Below, piece by piece: positions 1-7,254 of a stretch of DNA of 28,506 bases. Source of the DNA: JBFIHF01 sp964411125 (GTDB lineage: Bacteria; Myxococcota_A; Bradymonadia; Bradymonadales; Bradymonadaceae); NCBI GenBank assembly GCA_964411125.1, contig CAYPJU010000081.1:1-28506 (forward strand), read 5' to 3'. Position 1 is the first letter of the stretch. Each line of letters begins with the position of its first letter. The notes beneath the pieces are model-generated. The model had not been told where the DNA came from and ran no database searches. It worked only from the letters and a program-made list of their open reading frames with translations. The translations under genes and the position numbers were made by a program.

Positions 1-301
1 AGCTTCGCGTCGGTCATCGGTGCCTCTGGTCAGGGACGGCACCATCGCCGTCCCTCCGTTATCGGCAGCGGCCGGCGAGCGTTGCGAAGAAAGTGACGAG
101 GGAGGACGCTCGGCCTCATTTCACGGGCCGAAGGCGGGGCTCTGCCGAGAGCCGATCGGCGTACTCATCCGCGGGATCTGCGAATCGTCGGTGGTACGAG
201 CGCTGCCTGGGGATCGAAAAACCGGGTTTTTTCGCAACGGAAGTCGGAGGTGGCCGAAAACGTAGCGAGGGACAATTCGGTCCCGTCTTCAAGGAGTGAA
301 A
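1..301. other. Non-coding stretch upstream of the 302-1009 gene
   Basis: No convincing gene is visible here. The short open frames in this stretch lack GC-ending codon bias and ribosome binding sites. It holds a perfect 9-bp inverted repeat at 32-55 (loop of 6), a near-palindromic A/T tract at 215-234, and a 5-bp hairpin at 269-284 just before the AAGGAG site of the next gene. It is probably the 3' flank of an upstream gene plus the 5' untranslated region of the 302 gene. Confidence 0.5.
32..55. terminator. Hairpin, possible weak terminator
   Basis: AGGGACGGC and GCCGTCCCT form a perfect 9-bp stem around a 6-base loop. There is no T-tract on either side, so intrinsic termination is uncertain. 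It could mark the end of a gene lying upstream of the window. Confidence 0.3.
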
Positions 302-1009
302 ATGTTTGATCTGATGATGAATGGATATGGTCCTCCCCGCTCGAACGATCGCGCCAACGCGGATCCGCTGGACATTCTGGCGATGTGGGGGCTCGAGGAG
401 GAGGTCGTCCAGATGGTGCGGGAGTTCGGTGTTCCGGGGCGGGCGACGGCTTTGCTCGAGCGAATCTTCTTCGCCGACGGTGACTTCTCGCTCGTCTGGG
501 ACACGCAGTATGCGCCGACGTCCGGTGATCGTCGTGAAGTGGAGCGCGCTGACGCGATGCGAGTCGCGCTGCTGATGCTGTTCTTTGCCGAGATCGAGTG
601 GACCGACCACCCGTCGTTCGAGGAGCCCGAACATCAGCTTTTCCGGTGGCGGCACTGCACTGCGTCACTCGTACGGTTGGACGAGATGGTTCGACCCATC
701 GAGCCGTGGCTCTACGGATGGGCACTGCTGGGGCTGGAGCTGTACCTCGAGTGCGAAGGCGCGCCGGAGGCGCTCTGGAACCAGCAGCTCGCGAGCGCGG
801 TCGCGCCGGGGAGTCTGGAGGCGATCATGGGATGCGTGGAGCCGGACGAGCTGCCGTGGGATCTGGAGGGGCTGGTCGAGGGTTACGGAATGGAGCTCGC
901 CCGTGAAATCGAGATGGAGCTCGTCGACACGCTGCTCCACCCCGAGCGTCATCGTCGCCCGCCCCGCGTGCGAGTGCTCTACGACCGCACGGATCTTCTC
1001 ATGTGCTAG
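302..1009 (+). CDS. Hypothetical protein, 235 aa
   Basis: I do not recognise this family. The start ATG at 302 is preferred over the in-frame GTG at 296 because AAGGAG at 291-296 lies 5 bases before it. Codons are strongly GC-ending, supporting a real gene. The protein has no signal peptide or membrane segment. It looks like a soluble, acidic, mainly helical protein rich in Glu, Leu and Trp, with a basic stretch near the C-terminus (HPERHRRPPRVRV) and a terminal cysteine. It stands alone on the plus strand. Its 3' end overlaps the convergent zinc-binding protein gene by 11 bp, so the two genes share their termination region. No function can be assigned from sequence alone. Confidence 0.75.
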   Translation: MFDLMMNGYGPPRSNDRANADPLDILAMWGLEEEVVQMVREFGVPGRATALLERIFFADGDFSLVWDTQYAPTSGDRREVERADAMRVALLMLFFAEIEWTDHPSFEEPEHQLFRWRHCTASLVRLDEMVRPIEPWLYGWALLGLELYLECEGAPEALWNQQLASAVAPGSLEAIMGCVEPDELPWDLEGLVEGYGMELAREIEMELVDTLLHPERHRRPPRVRVLYDRTDLLMC

Positions 1010-1349
1010 TGAGGTGATATCCCCTGCCGTGCGGGCAGGCGTACACCCCGAGTTCCAGACCGGGCCGCGCGTCTCGCGCGGCCCGCGTCGCGTCATCCAG
1101 CGTCGCGTACGACTGCTTGGGCATGCCGCTCTGCCCGGTGCAGTGCAGGCAGAGGACGTCCTGTGGGATCGGATCGGCTTCCCCCGCAGGGCGACGGTGC
1201 CACTTACCGCACTTGAGGCATTCGTAGGGTTCCATCTCTCGGAGGATCATCGCCGCGGGCTCCCGAGAGCGGACCGCTTCTCTTCGAGTGTCGTACTCCC
1301 ACAGGAACTCCCCCGTTCGACTTCGGCATGATTCGCTCTGACCTGCCAT
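999..1349 (-). CDS. Small protein with two Cys/His putative zinc-binding modules, 116 aa
   Basis: The protein carries a repeated pattern of a short Ala/Arg-rich helix followed by a tyrosine and Cys/His ligands. Module 1 is Y42-x-C44-x2-C47-G-x-W-H51. Module 2 near the C-terminus is Y103-x-C105-x-H107-x4-H112, ending in the HLTS sequence often seen in small bacterial proteins of the form CxxC...GxHLTS. A further CxxC pair (C67, C70) lies between them. Metal binding is inferred from these residues. The ATG at 1349 is preceded on the minus strand by a purine-rich AGAGGGGACGAG. The gene lies 28 bp downstream of the esterase stop and may be the last gene of that minus-strand operon. The specific role is unknown; nucleic-acid or protein binding would be typical for such small zinc proteins. 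Confidence 0.7.
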   Translation of the reverse strand: MAGQSESCRSRTGEFLWEYDTRREAVRSREPAAMILREMEPYECLKCGKWHRRPAGEADPIPQDVLCLHCTGQSGMPKQSYATLDDATRAARDARPGLELGVYACPHGRGYHLTST

Positions 1350-1365
1350 CTTTCTCGTCCCCTCT

Positions 1366-1383
1366 CGGTGACCGGGGTCACCG
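1366..1383. promoter_or_regulatory. Palindrome CGGTGACC-GG-GGTCACCG
   Basis: Two perfect 8-bp arms are separated by 2 bases. The element overlaps the stop codon of the esterase gene and lies just upstream of the 999-1349 gene. It shares its core, TGACC-N2-GGTCA, with sites at 2103-2114 and 27825-27838. An operator function is inference. Confidence 0.35.
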
Positions 1384-2136
1384 AGCCTGTTCCAGCCACC
1401 TGGCGGCGTCCTCTATCATCGCCGGGGCAACTGCATGTCCTGTCCCCGGGTAGGACTGGAAGGTTACCGGAACTCCTCCACGTTGTAGAGTCTCCCGAGC
1501 CTCCAGGCCGCGCTCGTGGCCGACCACCCTGTCCGCGGTCCCGTGCGCGAGAAGGAGAGATGGGCGAGCTCCGTCGACGAATTCCAGATCGTCCGGGAGG
1601 GCGCCCGCGATCGCGACGCCCCGATCAAAGGTCTCGGGATGACGTGCGGCGAGTGCCATCGTCATCATTGCCCCCTGACTGAAGCCGACGAGGACCAGTT
1701 CGTGTCCGGCGTGTGTCGCCCCGAGTTCGCGAAGACTGACCGCCGCGCGCTCGATCGATATCTCGAACTGGGTGAGGTCATAACGTGACTCGGGAGGGGC
1801 GGAAAAGTCGATGCCGAACCAGGCGTGGCCTCGTCCGGCGGGATAGGGAGCGACGAAGGACTCGACGGGTCCGCGAAGCCCGAGCCGGCGCGCCAGGGGG
1901 ATCAGATCGAATTCGTTGGATCCATAGCCGTGCAGGAGGATGGCGACGCGCCGATCGTCGGGGTCGGTCGCCAATTCTGTGACGTGAAGGAGCGGCTCGG
2001 CTGCGGGAGCGTCGCTGGGGGACGAGGGCGTCGACGCATCGGGTGGCGTTTCGGTCGAAAGAGAGTTCGCCGTCCTCGGGGCTTCGCAAGCTCCGATTGA
2101 AATGACCGCGGTCAGCAAGAGGTGAAAGCGCTTCAT
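1378..2136 (-). CDS. Lipoprotein alpha/beta hydrolase, phospholipase/carboxylesterase family
   Basis: This is a predicted lipoprotein of 252 aa with a signal peptide ending at the lipobox IGAC, lipidated on C17. A Ser/Pro/Thr-rich linker (about residues 24-48) leads to an alpha/beta hydrolase domain of the Abhydrolase_2 type. The elements seen are HGYGSNEFDL (69-78, oxyanion region), the nucleophile elbow GFSQG with Ser153, Asp202 in HGTADRVV, and His234 in GTGHAV, so the catalytic triad is complete. Family members hydrolyse carboxylic esters or lysophospholipids; the substrate here is unknown. The start codon overlaps the stop of the upstream MFS gene by 4 bp (ATGA), so the two are translationally coupled. 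Membrane anchoring suggests action in the periplasm or at the outer membrane. Confidence 0.88.
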   Translation of the reverse strand: MKRFHLLLTAVISIGACEAPRTANSLSTETPPDASTPSSPSDAPAAEPLLHVTELATDPDDRRVAILLHGYGSNEFDLIPLARRLGLRGPVESFVAPYPAGRGHAWFGIDFSAPPESRYDLTQFEISIERAAVSLRELGATHAGHELVLVGFSQGAMMTMALAARHPETFDRGVAIAGALPDDLEFVDGARPSLLLAHGTADRVVGHERGLEARETLQRGGVPVTFQSYPGTGHAVAPAMIEDAARWLEQAR

Positions 2137-3356
2137 CGGTCACTCCAGAGGGTACGGGTACCTGCTGCCGCAGCGTAGGCGACGAGGCCGGCGGCCGCCA
2201 CGGGCCAGAAGGATCCGGTGGAATCGACCGCCCAACCGACCGTCGGTGCGAGGAACATCGCCGCCACCGTCTTCGCCTGGTGCTCGACCGACAACACCGT
2301 GGCCTGGTCCTCGTCGCTCGTGTGTTCGTCCACGCGGGAGACGAGGATCGGTCGCCAGAAGTTCTGCAGGACGAAGAGGAGCACGAAGACGGCGACGAGG
2401 ACGCCCGTAAGGCCGCCGAGGGAGGCGACGAGCAGTGTCCCGAAGGCTGCGGCGAAGACGAACCAGAGAACCTTGGACGCGCTGCGCTCGTCACCGACCC
2501 GGCGCGCGAGTGAACCGGCATGGCGGCTCGCCCAGGCGGAGAGCAGGAAGAGGATGACGTAGACGGGCCCGACGAGGAGCGCGACTCGTTGCGATTCGCC
2601 GAGGTTCTGCGTGAATGCGAAGACCGCTGCTCCGAGGACGAGCGCCTTGAGGACGGGCTGCAGGTAGTCCTTGGCGACGGCGAAGCTCCCCTCGAACGCC
2701 ATCGACTCCACCAACAGCGAGCGCAATGGCTTCTTTTCCCACGAGGTGCGGATCCCCTGGCGAAGCCGTCGCCAGAAGGCGGCGAGCGAAGCGGTCTCCC
2801 CGCCCCGAGCGTCGAGCGCAGCAGGGTAGGTCGCGACATTCGCGATGTTGAACAGGTACGGCACGATGGCGAGAAAGAACGCCGGTTCGTAGCGGTCGAG
2901 CGCGAAGACGAGGATCGTTCCGATCACGACGCCCACCGCCGAGCCAATCTTGCTCCAGGAACGGGTGTAGCCGTAGACCTCTGTCTTCTCGTCGCTTCGT
3001 CCTTCCAGGCGCAACCACGTGAAGATCATCGCCTTGTGGGTGCCCGTTCGAAACGCGTCGCCGATGCCGTACATGACCATGGCGAGGCCGAGGACCACGA
3101 CGTGTTCGGCGAGCCCGAACGCGAGGAAGCTTCCGATGTATGCGAGGAAAGACGCGACCATCGACGCCCTTCTTCCGTAGACGTCGGCGAGCGCTCCCGA
3201 GGCGATCTCGGTGAGGTTCACCGTCACTTCGCGGACGGCGACGAGCAGGCCGATCGCGAAGAAGTCGAGGCCTTTGTCGAGCAGCAGGAGGATGAGGAAC
3301 GGTTCGAAGTACCGCTGGTTTTTCAGAAACCCGTATGCGCTGAACCTGCGAATCAT
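2133..3356 (-). CDS. MFS transporter, 407 aa
   Basis: The protein has about twelve hydrophobic segments typical of the major facilitator superfamily. A motif-A-like loop, GALADVYGRR, at residues 54-63 follows the second membrane segment, as expected for MFS loop 2-3. The length of 407 aa is normal for the superfamily. It would act in the inner membrane, probably as a proton-coupled exporter or importer; the substrate cannot be told. The gene starts 13 bp after the DCC-family gene and its stop overlaps the esterase start by 4 bp, so the three form one minus-strand operon. No strong Shine-Dalgarno precedes the ATG, consistent with coupling to the upstream gene. Confidence 0.9.
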   Translation of the reverse strand: MIRRFSAYGFLKNQRYFEPFLILLLLDKGLDFFAIGLLVAVREVTVNLTEIASGALADVYGRRASMVASFLAYIGSFLAFGLAEHVVVLGLAMVMYGIGDAFRTGTHKAMIFTWLRLEGRSDEKTEVYGYTRSWSKIGSAVGVVIGTILVFALDRYEPAFFLAIVPYLFNIANVATYPAALDARGGETASLAAFWRRLRQGIRTSWEKKPLRSLLVESMAFEGSFAVAKDYLQPVLKALVLGAAVFAFTQNLGESQRVALLVGPVYVILFLLSAWASRHAGSLARRVGDERSASKVLWFVFAAAFGTLLVASLGGLTGVLVAVFVLLFVLQNFWRPILVSRVDEHTSDEDQATVLSVEHQAKTVAAMFLAPTVGWAVDSTGSFWPVAAAGLVAYAAAAGTRTLWSDR

Positions 3357-3369
3357 TCCGAGAGGAATA

Positions 3370-3765
3370 TCACGTCGGCTCGAAATCGCACGCTTCGGAA
3401 GAGCAAGCGTCGGAGCGTCCGGTCAGTCGCAGGCGGTTTTTCGCGAAGAGGTCGTATCCGACGTCCAGAAGGCCCGAGATGCCGGGGAGCCGGGACGCGC
3501 GGACTGCGAGGTCGAAACCGACGACGGAGTAGAGCGCCCGGAAGACGTCGACCCCGTCGAGCCAGGTCCCGTCGGCCTTGCGGGCCTTGATTCGGGCCAT
3601 GAACTGGTCCTGGGTCATCCCGTAGGCCGTCGCGTCGAAGCCGGGTGCGGCAATGTCGGTGAAGCGGATCTTCCCGCGCCCGGCGTCGAGTCGGCGCAGC
3701 ATTCGAACTTCTCGGGCGCAGAGGGCGCAGTCTCCATCATGAAACATTTCGACTTCGTAGCTCAT
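3370..3765 (-). CDS. DCC-family thiol-disulfide oxidoreductase-like protein (DUF393), 131 aa
   Basis: The N-terminal motif DGDCALC (residues 10-16), following a beta strand, is the signature of the DCC family (DUF393), which has a thioredoxin-like fold with a CxxC pair (C13, C16). Later conserved-looking stretches include the IARIKARKADGTWLDGVD-like region, where family members typically have G-x2-GxxA/D. The ATG at 3765 is chosen because GAGG lies 5 bases upstream on the minus strand; an in-frame ATG at 3798 would add 11 residues that lack family similarity. Unusually, the C-terminus has two extra cysteines within a short Ser-rich tail. It is the first gene of a minus-strand operon with an MFS transporter and a lipoprotein esterase. 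Redox activity is inferred from the family. Confidence 0.85.
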   Translation of the reverse strand: MSYEVEMFHDGDCALCAREVRMLRRLDAGRGKIRFTDIAAPGFDATAYGMTQDQFMARIKARKADGTWLDGVDVFRALYSVVGFDLAVRASRLPGISGLLDVGYDLFAKNRLRLTGRSDACSSEACDFEPT

Positions 3766-3857
3766 CGATACCTCGCATCGCGTCAGGGGTTTGTCCACGT
3801 GGGTGCGATGTTCGAAAGGGGCGTGGGTTTCGCGTAGGGGTTCGCGTGTGGTCCTTC

Positions 3858-3887
3858 TTCACATGGGGGCGTCTTTCGGGCTATAGG
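3858..3887 (+). promoter_or_regulatory. Possible sigma-70 promoter for the DUF2288 gene
   Basis: TTCACA at 3858-3863 and TATAGG at 3882-3887 are separated by 18 bp and lie in the 158-bp divergent region between the DCC and DUF2288 genes. The match is partial, so this is a tentative call. Confidence 0.3.
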
Positions 3888-3923
3888 CTCGCGACGACAT
3901 GCCTGGAAAGCGACGGAGTACCC

Positions 3924-4220
3924 ATGTCGAACGAGCTGCGCGAGAAACTCGAGGAAGACTTGCTGGAAGAGGCCCCCTGGGACGGCATTCGCCCGCACGT
4001 CGCGCGTGTCGTGATCGTGCACGGTCTGGAGCTCGTCGATGTTGGGGAAGCCCTCGCCCGCGACGAAACGGAGCGGGTGGAGGAGTGGTTGGAGCTGGGG
4101 AGCCTGGCCCGCCCGACGGCGGAAGACCTGAAGCGGTGGGAGCGCGATCAGCCGACGTTCTGGATGCTGATCGTCCAGCCGTGGATCCTCGTCATCGAGA
4201 ACCGCCAGCAAAAGGACTGA
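3924..4220 (+). CDS. DUF2288 family protein, 98 aa
   Basis: The whole 98-aa protein matches the pattern of DUF2288: an LREKL start, a VVIVHGLELVDVGEALA strand-helix, an acidic region VEEWLELGSLARP, then WERDQPTFW and the terminal QPWILVIE. The ATG at 3924 is chosen over an upstream in-frame ATG because GGAG sits at 3915-3918 and the family similarity begins there. The protein is soluble with no signal peptide. DUF2288 has no established biochemical function. It stands alone on the plus strand, divergent from the DCC-MFS-esterase operon and 76 bp upstream of the methyltransferase gene. Confidence 0.85.
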   Translation: MSNELREKLEEDLLEEAPWDGIRPHVARVVIVHGLELVDVGEALARDETERVEEWLELGSLARPTAEDLKRWERDQPTFWMLIVQPWILVIENRQQKD

Positions 4221-4296
4221 GGAGCGGTTCGGGGTCATCCCTTCGGTTCGTCGCCGAAAGGTTGACGGGATCTCGCGTCCCCTTCAGTCTTTGGGC

Positions 4297-4944
4297 ATGT
4301 CCGAGACTCATACACACGATGCCGGGGTCTGGTCGTGGCTCTTCGCGAAGGGATACGATCGCTTCATGCGGCAGACCGAAGAGGCTTGCCTCGCCGAATG
4401 GCGCGCGGAGCTGGTCGGTTCGCTGGAGGGATCGGTGCTGGAGATCGGCGCCGGTTCGGGGGCGAACGTAGATCTGTACGCGGAGGGAACGATCGTCGAT
4501 CTCGCCGAGCCCGATCCAAACATGCGCGCGCTGCTCGAAGAGCGGGTCGCTGACCGGCCGTCACTGCGGGTGGTGCCGTGGTCGGCCGAACGGCTGGAGG
4601 CAAACGACGGCAGCTACGACTGGGTCGTTTCGACGCTCGTTCTCTGCACGGTGGGCGACGTCGGGCGCTCGCTCGCCGAGGTTCGGCGTGTGCTGCGCCC
4701 GGGTGGTGGGTTCGTCTTCATGGAGCACGTCGCCGCCCCCACGGGGAGTTCGCGTCGCGGGTGGCAGGACCGCCTGGACCCTTTCTGGACGCGGTTCGCG
4801 CGGGGCTGCCACCTGAACCGGGACACGGAATCGGCGATCGTCGGTGCGGGATTGGAGATCGTGGAGTGCCGTCGCGAGAGCATGCGGAAAGCGGTGTCGT
4901 TGGTTCGGCCGACGATTCGCGGAGTGGCGCGGAGGTCCCCGTGA
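4297..4944 (+). CDS. Class I SAM-dependent methyltransferase, METTL7-like, 215 aa
   Basis: The SAM-binding motif I is VLEIGAGSG (residues 47-55). It is followed by an acidic residue region (AEPDPNM), the STLVLCTV strand, and the RVLRPGGGFVFMEHVA block. The order STLVLC, LRPGG, FMEHVAAP, then a WQ-LDP-W-x-F-GC-L-R arrangement is the same as in the METTL7/TMT1 thiol methyltransferase group, although the N-terminal membrane anchor of the animal proteins is absent. An S-, O- or C-methyl acceptor cannot be chosen from sequence. The ATG at 4297 is used; a TTG lies two codons upstream and no strong Shine-Dalgarno is present. The stop codon overlaps the next gene's GTG start by 4 bp, so the two are translationally coupled. 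Confidence 0.85.
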   Translation: MSETHTHDAGVWSWLFAKGYDRFMRQTEEACLAEWRAELVGSLEGSVLEIGAGSGANVDLYAEGTIVDLAEPDPNMRALLEERVADRPSLRVVPWSAERLEANDGSYDWVVSTLVLCTVGDVGRSLAEVRRVLRPGGGFVFMEHVAAPTGSSRRGWQDRLDPFWTRFARGCHLNRDTESAIVGAGLEIVECRRESMRKAVSLVRPTIRGVARRSP

Positions 4945-5207
4945 CACGGTGGTGGATGTACGTGGTCCGATGCTCGGACCGGTCGCTGTACACGGGGATC
5001 ACGACGGACCCGGAACGCCGAGTTCACGAACACAACAGTACGGCGAAGGGTTCGCGTTACACGCGCCGCAGACGACCGGTGGAGCTCGTCGTACAGTGGG
5101 AATACGAGTGTCGTTCGTCGGCATCGAAAGCGGAGTGGGCGTTCAAGCAGTTCACGCGGGCAGAGAAGTTGCGCCGCATCGCGGACGACGAGGCACCGAT
5201 TGCGTGA
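4941..5207 (+). CDS. GIY-YIG domain protein, UPF0213 family, 88 aa
   Basis: The protein is a single GIY-YIG nuclease-like domain of UPF0213 length. MYVVRCSDRSLYTGITTD contains the GIY-equivalent MYV and YIG-equivalent YTG strands, followed by ERRVHEHN, then KGSRYTRRRRPVELV, EWAFKQ and RAEKLRRI, all typical of this small family. The start is GTG at 4941, with GGAGG at 4931-4935, 5 bases upstream. The start overlaps the methyltransferase stop (GTGA). Family members are stand-alone, chromosomal and not mobile; a DNA repair or nucleic-acid processing role is suspected but not established. The 3' end is 12 bp from the convergent barrel-protein gene. Confidence 0.9.
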   Translation: MTRWWMYVVRCSDRSLYTGITTDPERRVHEHNSTAKGSRYTRRRRPVELVVQWEYECRSSASKAEWAFKQFTRAEKLRRIADDEAPIA

Positions 5208-5219
5208 TGCTGGTCGGGT

Positions 5220-6248
5220 TCAGAACGCGGCCTGGAGCGTTGCTGATCCGACGTGGGCGAGCTCTCCGTCGTCGATGATGAGCTCGTAGTTCGGCATGAG
5301 CTTGAGGTTGTGGCCAGCGAAGAAGAAGCTGGCGCCCACAGTGACCCGGTGGGTCAACACCTCGTCGTCCGAGAGCACGCCGTAGCGAAGACCGGGGGCC
5401 CAACGAAATCTGCCGATCGGCATGTTGCGCGTGACGTGGGCGTAGGCGCCCCAGTCGAGGACGTCGGACTGGTCCGCCTCGTTGGGGAGGACGAGCCCCT
5501 CGAGGGTGAGGTCCCAGATCGCGTCGCGGTAGGCGATACCGACGTCGATCACGTGAGGGTCTGTCACGGGCTGGATGAAGGGGGGCTCGGGTTCATCGGC
5601 AAACTCGGGATCGGGGATGAGGTCGTTGTCGCCGACGACGAGGCCTAGATAGCTCAGGTGCAGTGAGAGTCCCCAGTCCCACTTGGGGCCGACGTGCGCG
5701 CTGAGGAAGTTGCCGCGTCCGTCGGGGAGGAGCAAGCGCTCGGCGCCGGTCGCCTCGAAGAATCCGACGCGCCAGACGAGGTCGAACTCGCCAAAGTCGA
5801 GGTCCGAGAAGAGCTCGGCCCCGAGCAATCGCGGGTGGGTGCGGCTGACGATGAGGGAGCGATTACGGAAGGGGATGGCGGGGATTCCGACGAGGAAATC
5901 GAGCGTGGTCGGCAGGCGGTAGACGCCGACCCGGATCGCGATCTCGTCGCCGACGGGGCGCAGGTGTACGAAAGCGTCCAGAAGCCTCGCTTCTCCAGAG
6001 GCGGCGTCGATCTGAATGAAGCCGTTGCCGAGGTCGGCGTGGTCGACGCCCGCGACGAGGCGGGCGGACTGGAGGTAGGGACGTTGTTCGGCGCCCGCGT
6101 CGTCAGCGGTGACTTCCCAGCCCAGCCGTGCGAGCCCCCCTACGTGGAGGGTCCACGAGCCCTCTTGCGCGACCTCGAATGCGGCGGCAGGAGTCGCGAA
6201 TGCGGCGAGCGACAAGAACGACAGGACTGCGAAAATACGGTTCGGCAT
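5220..6248 (-). CDS. Predicted outer-membrane beta-barrel (porin-like) protein, 342 aa
   Basis: A signal peptide of about 23 residues ends at ATPAAAF. The mature chain consists of alternating strands rich in aromatic and Gly residues separated by acidic loops, and the last residue is Phe, the usual terminal signature of outer-membrane barrels. The arrangement (LHVGGLARLGWE near the start, a plasma of paired strands, LRYGVLSDDEVLTHRVTVGASFFF near the end) resembles phosphate-selective-porin O/P-like proteins, but specific family assignment is uncertain. The ATG at 6248 is chosen because the signal peptide begins there; a longer in-frame extension to 6716 is antisense to the thioesterase gene and is not credible. 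It is divergent from that gene across a 101-bp region. Confidence 0.8.
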   Translation of the reverse strand: MPNRIFAVLSFLSLAAFATPAAAFEVAQEGSWTLHVGGLARLGWEVTADDAGAEQRPYLQSARLVAGVDHADLGNGFIQIDAASGEARLLDAFVHLRPVGDEIAIRVGVYRLPTTLDFLVGIPAIPFRNRSLIVSRTHPRLLGAELFSDLDFGEFDLVWRVGFFEATGAERLLLPDGRGNFLSAHVGPKWDWGLSLHLSYLGLVVGDNDLIPDPEFADEPEPPFIQPVTDPHVIDVGIAYRDAIWDLTLEGLVLPNEADQSDVLDWGAYAHVTRNMPIGRFRWAPGLRYGVLSDDEVLTHRVTVGASFFFAGHNLKLMPNYELIIDDGELAHVGSATLQAAF

Positions 6249-6349
6249 GACCACTACTTCGGAAGGGGAACCTCGAGAGCCAGATTGCAGAGTTCGACCG
6301 CTGGAGGGTAAGTGTGTGCGCACCCACATGAAAGTCACGTGGAGGAGAA

Positions 6350-7138
6350 ATGTCGACCAGATTCTTCGATGTGAGCGAGCCGGAGATGCGGGGTGAAACC
6401 CTTGGCTGGGACGTGCCGGAAGGGTGGGGAAACGGCCGTACGACGTTCGGGGGGCTGCAGCAGGCGGCATTGATTCGGGCGATGGAGCGGGAGGCGGAGG
6501 GTCAGCGCATTCGAACGCTTTCGGCGATGTTGTGTGGTCCGCTGGCGCCTGGGGTCGCGGAGGTTCGAATCGAGGTGGTGAGGCGCGGGAGCAAGACGAC
6601 GGCGATGACGGCGGCCTTGGTGCAGGGGGGCGAGGTGAAGACCCATGCGTTCGGCTTCTTCGGCGCACGGCGGGTCGACGATGCGGACTGGTGCGACGTG
6701 TCGGCTCCGGAGGCACCTTCCTGGCATGAGCTGGAAGAGGCCGTCATGCCGACGCCCCCGGCACCGGAGTTTACGGCGAGGATGCATTTCTGGCCTGTTT
6801 ACGGATTCCCGTACTCGGGCTCGAGCGCGCGTTCGGTAGTGTGCTGGTCTCGTCCTCGGGACGCGGGGGTGTGGGACGCTGCTCGGGTGGCCGCGACGGC
6901 CGACGCGATCTGGCCGGTGCCCTTGACGGTGCAGACCGATTTCCGGCCTCTCGCGACGGTGACGAGCCGGCTGCAGTTTCTGCACCACCTGGCGGACCTT
7001 CCGAGTGACGAGCCGCTCCTGGTGCGATGCGAGAGCCCGGTATCGGTGGACGGCTACACGTCGGAGCGCCGCGAGATCTGGACGGCTGACGGTCGGCTCG
7101 CGGCGATCAACGAGCAATCGTTCGCGTTCATTCGATGA
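6350..7138 (+). CDS. Acyl-CoA thioesterase-like double-hotdog protein, 262 aa
   Basis: The protein fits the TesB/4HBT_3-type thioesterase pattern: NGRTTFGGLQQAALIRAM near the N-terminus resembles the hotdog helix motif (G-x-FGG), followed by paired beta strands (RTLSAMLCGPLAPGVAEVRIEVVRRGSKT), a linker around residues 115-170, and a second hotdog with TVQTDFRPLA, LLVRCESPVSVDGYTSERREIWTADGRLAA and the terminal EQSFAF. It would hydrolyse acyl-CoA or act on a related thioester in the cytoplasm. The start ATG at 6350 follows GGAGG at 6341-6345. The gene stands alone and has no obvious fatty-acid neighbours. Confidence 0.82.
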   Translation: MSTRFFDVSEPEMRGETLGWDVPEGWGNGRTTFGGLQQAALIRAMEREAEGQRIRTLSAMLCGPLAPGVAEVRIEVVRRGSKTTAMTAALVQGGEVKTHAFGFFGARRVDDADWCDVSAPEAPSWHELEEAVMPTPPAPEFTARMHFWPVYGFPYSGSSARSVVCWSRPRDAGVWDAARVAATADAIWPVPLTVQTDFRPLATVTSRLQFLHHLADLPSDEPLLVRCESPVSVDGYTSERREIWTADGRLAAINEQSFAFIR

Positions 7139-7254
7139 CGTGCTTTTCTTCGGGCCGACGGTGCAGAAGCTATCCGCTCCCGTTGTCGTCCCCCATACAT
7201 TTGCGGTAGACCGTGAGCTTTCGACCACGGCTGCCGAATTCGGAGAGATTTCAG

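Noticed and set aside
93..299. Small plus-strand protein in the first 300 bases
   Set aside because: There is no codon bias, family resemblance or ribosome binding site.
4941..5207. Homing or mobile GIY-YIG endonuclease
   Set aside because: It has the length and motifs of chromosomal UPF0213 proteins, without a DNA-binding tail or intron context.
5220..6716. Longer N-terminus of the outer-membrane barrel protein
   Set aside because: Extension beyond 6248 is antisense to the thioesterase gene, is Pro/Arg/Ser-rich, and would bury the signal peptide.
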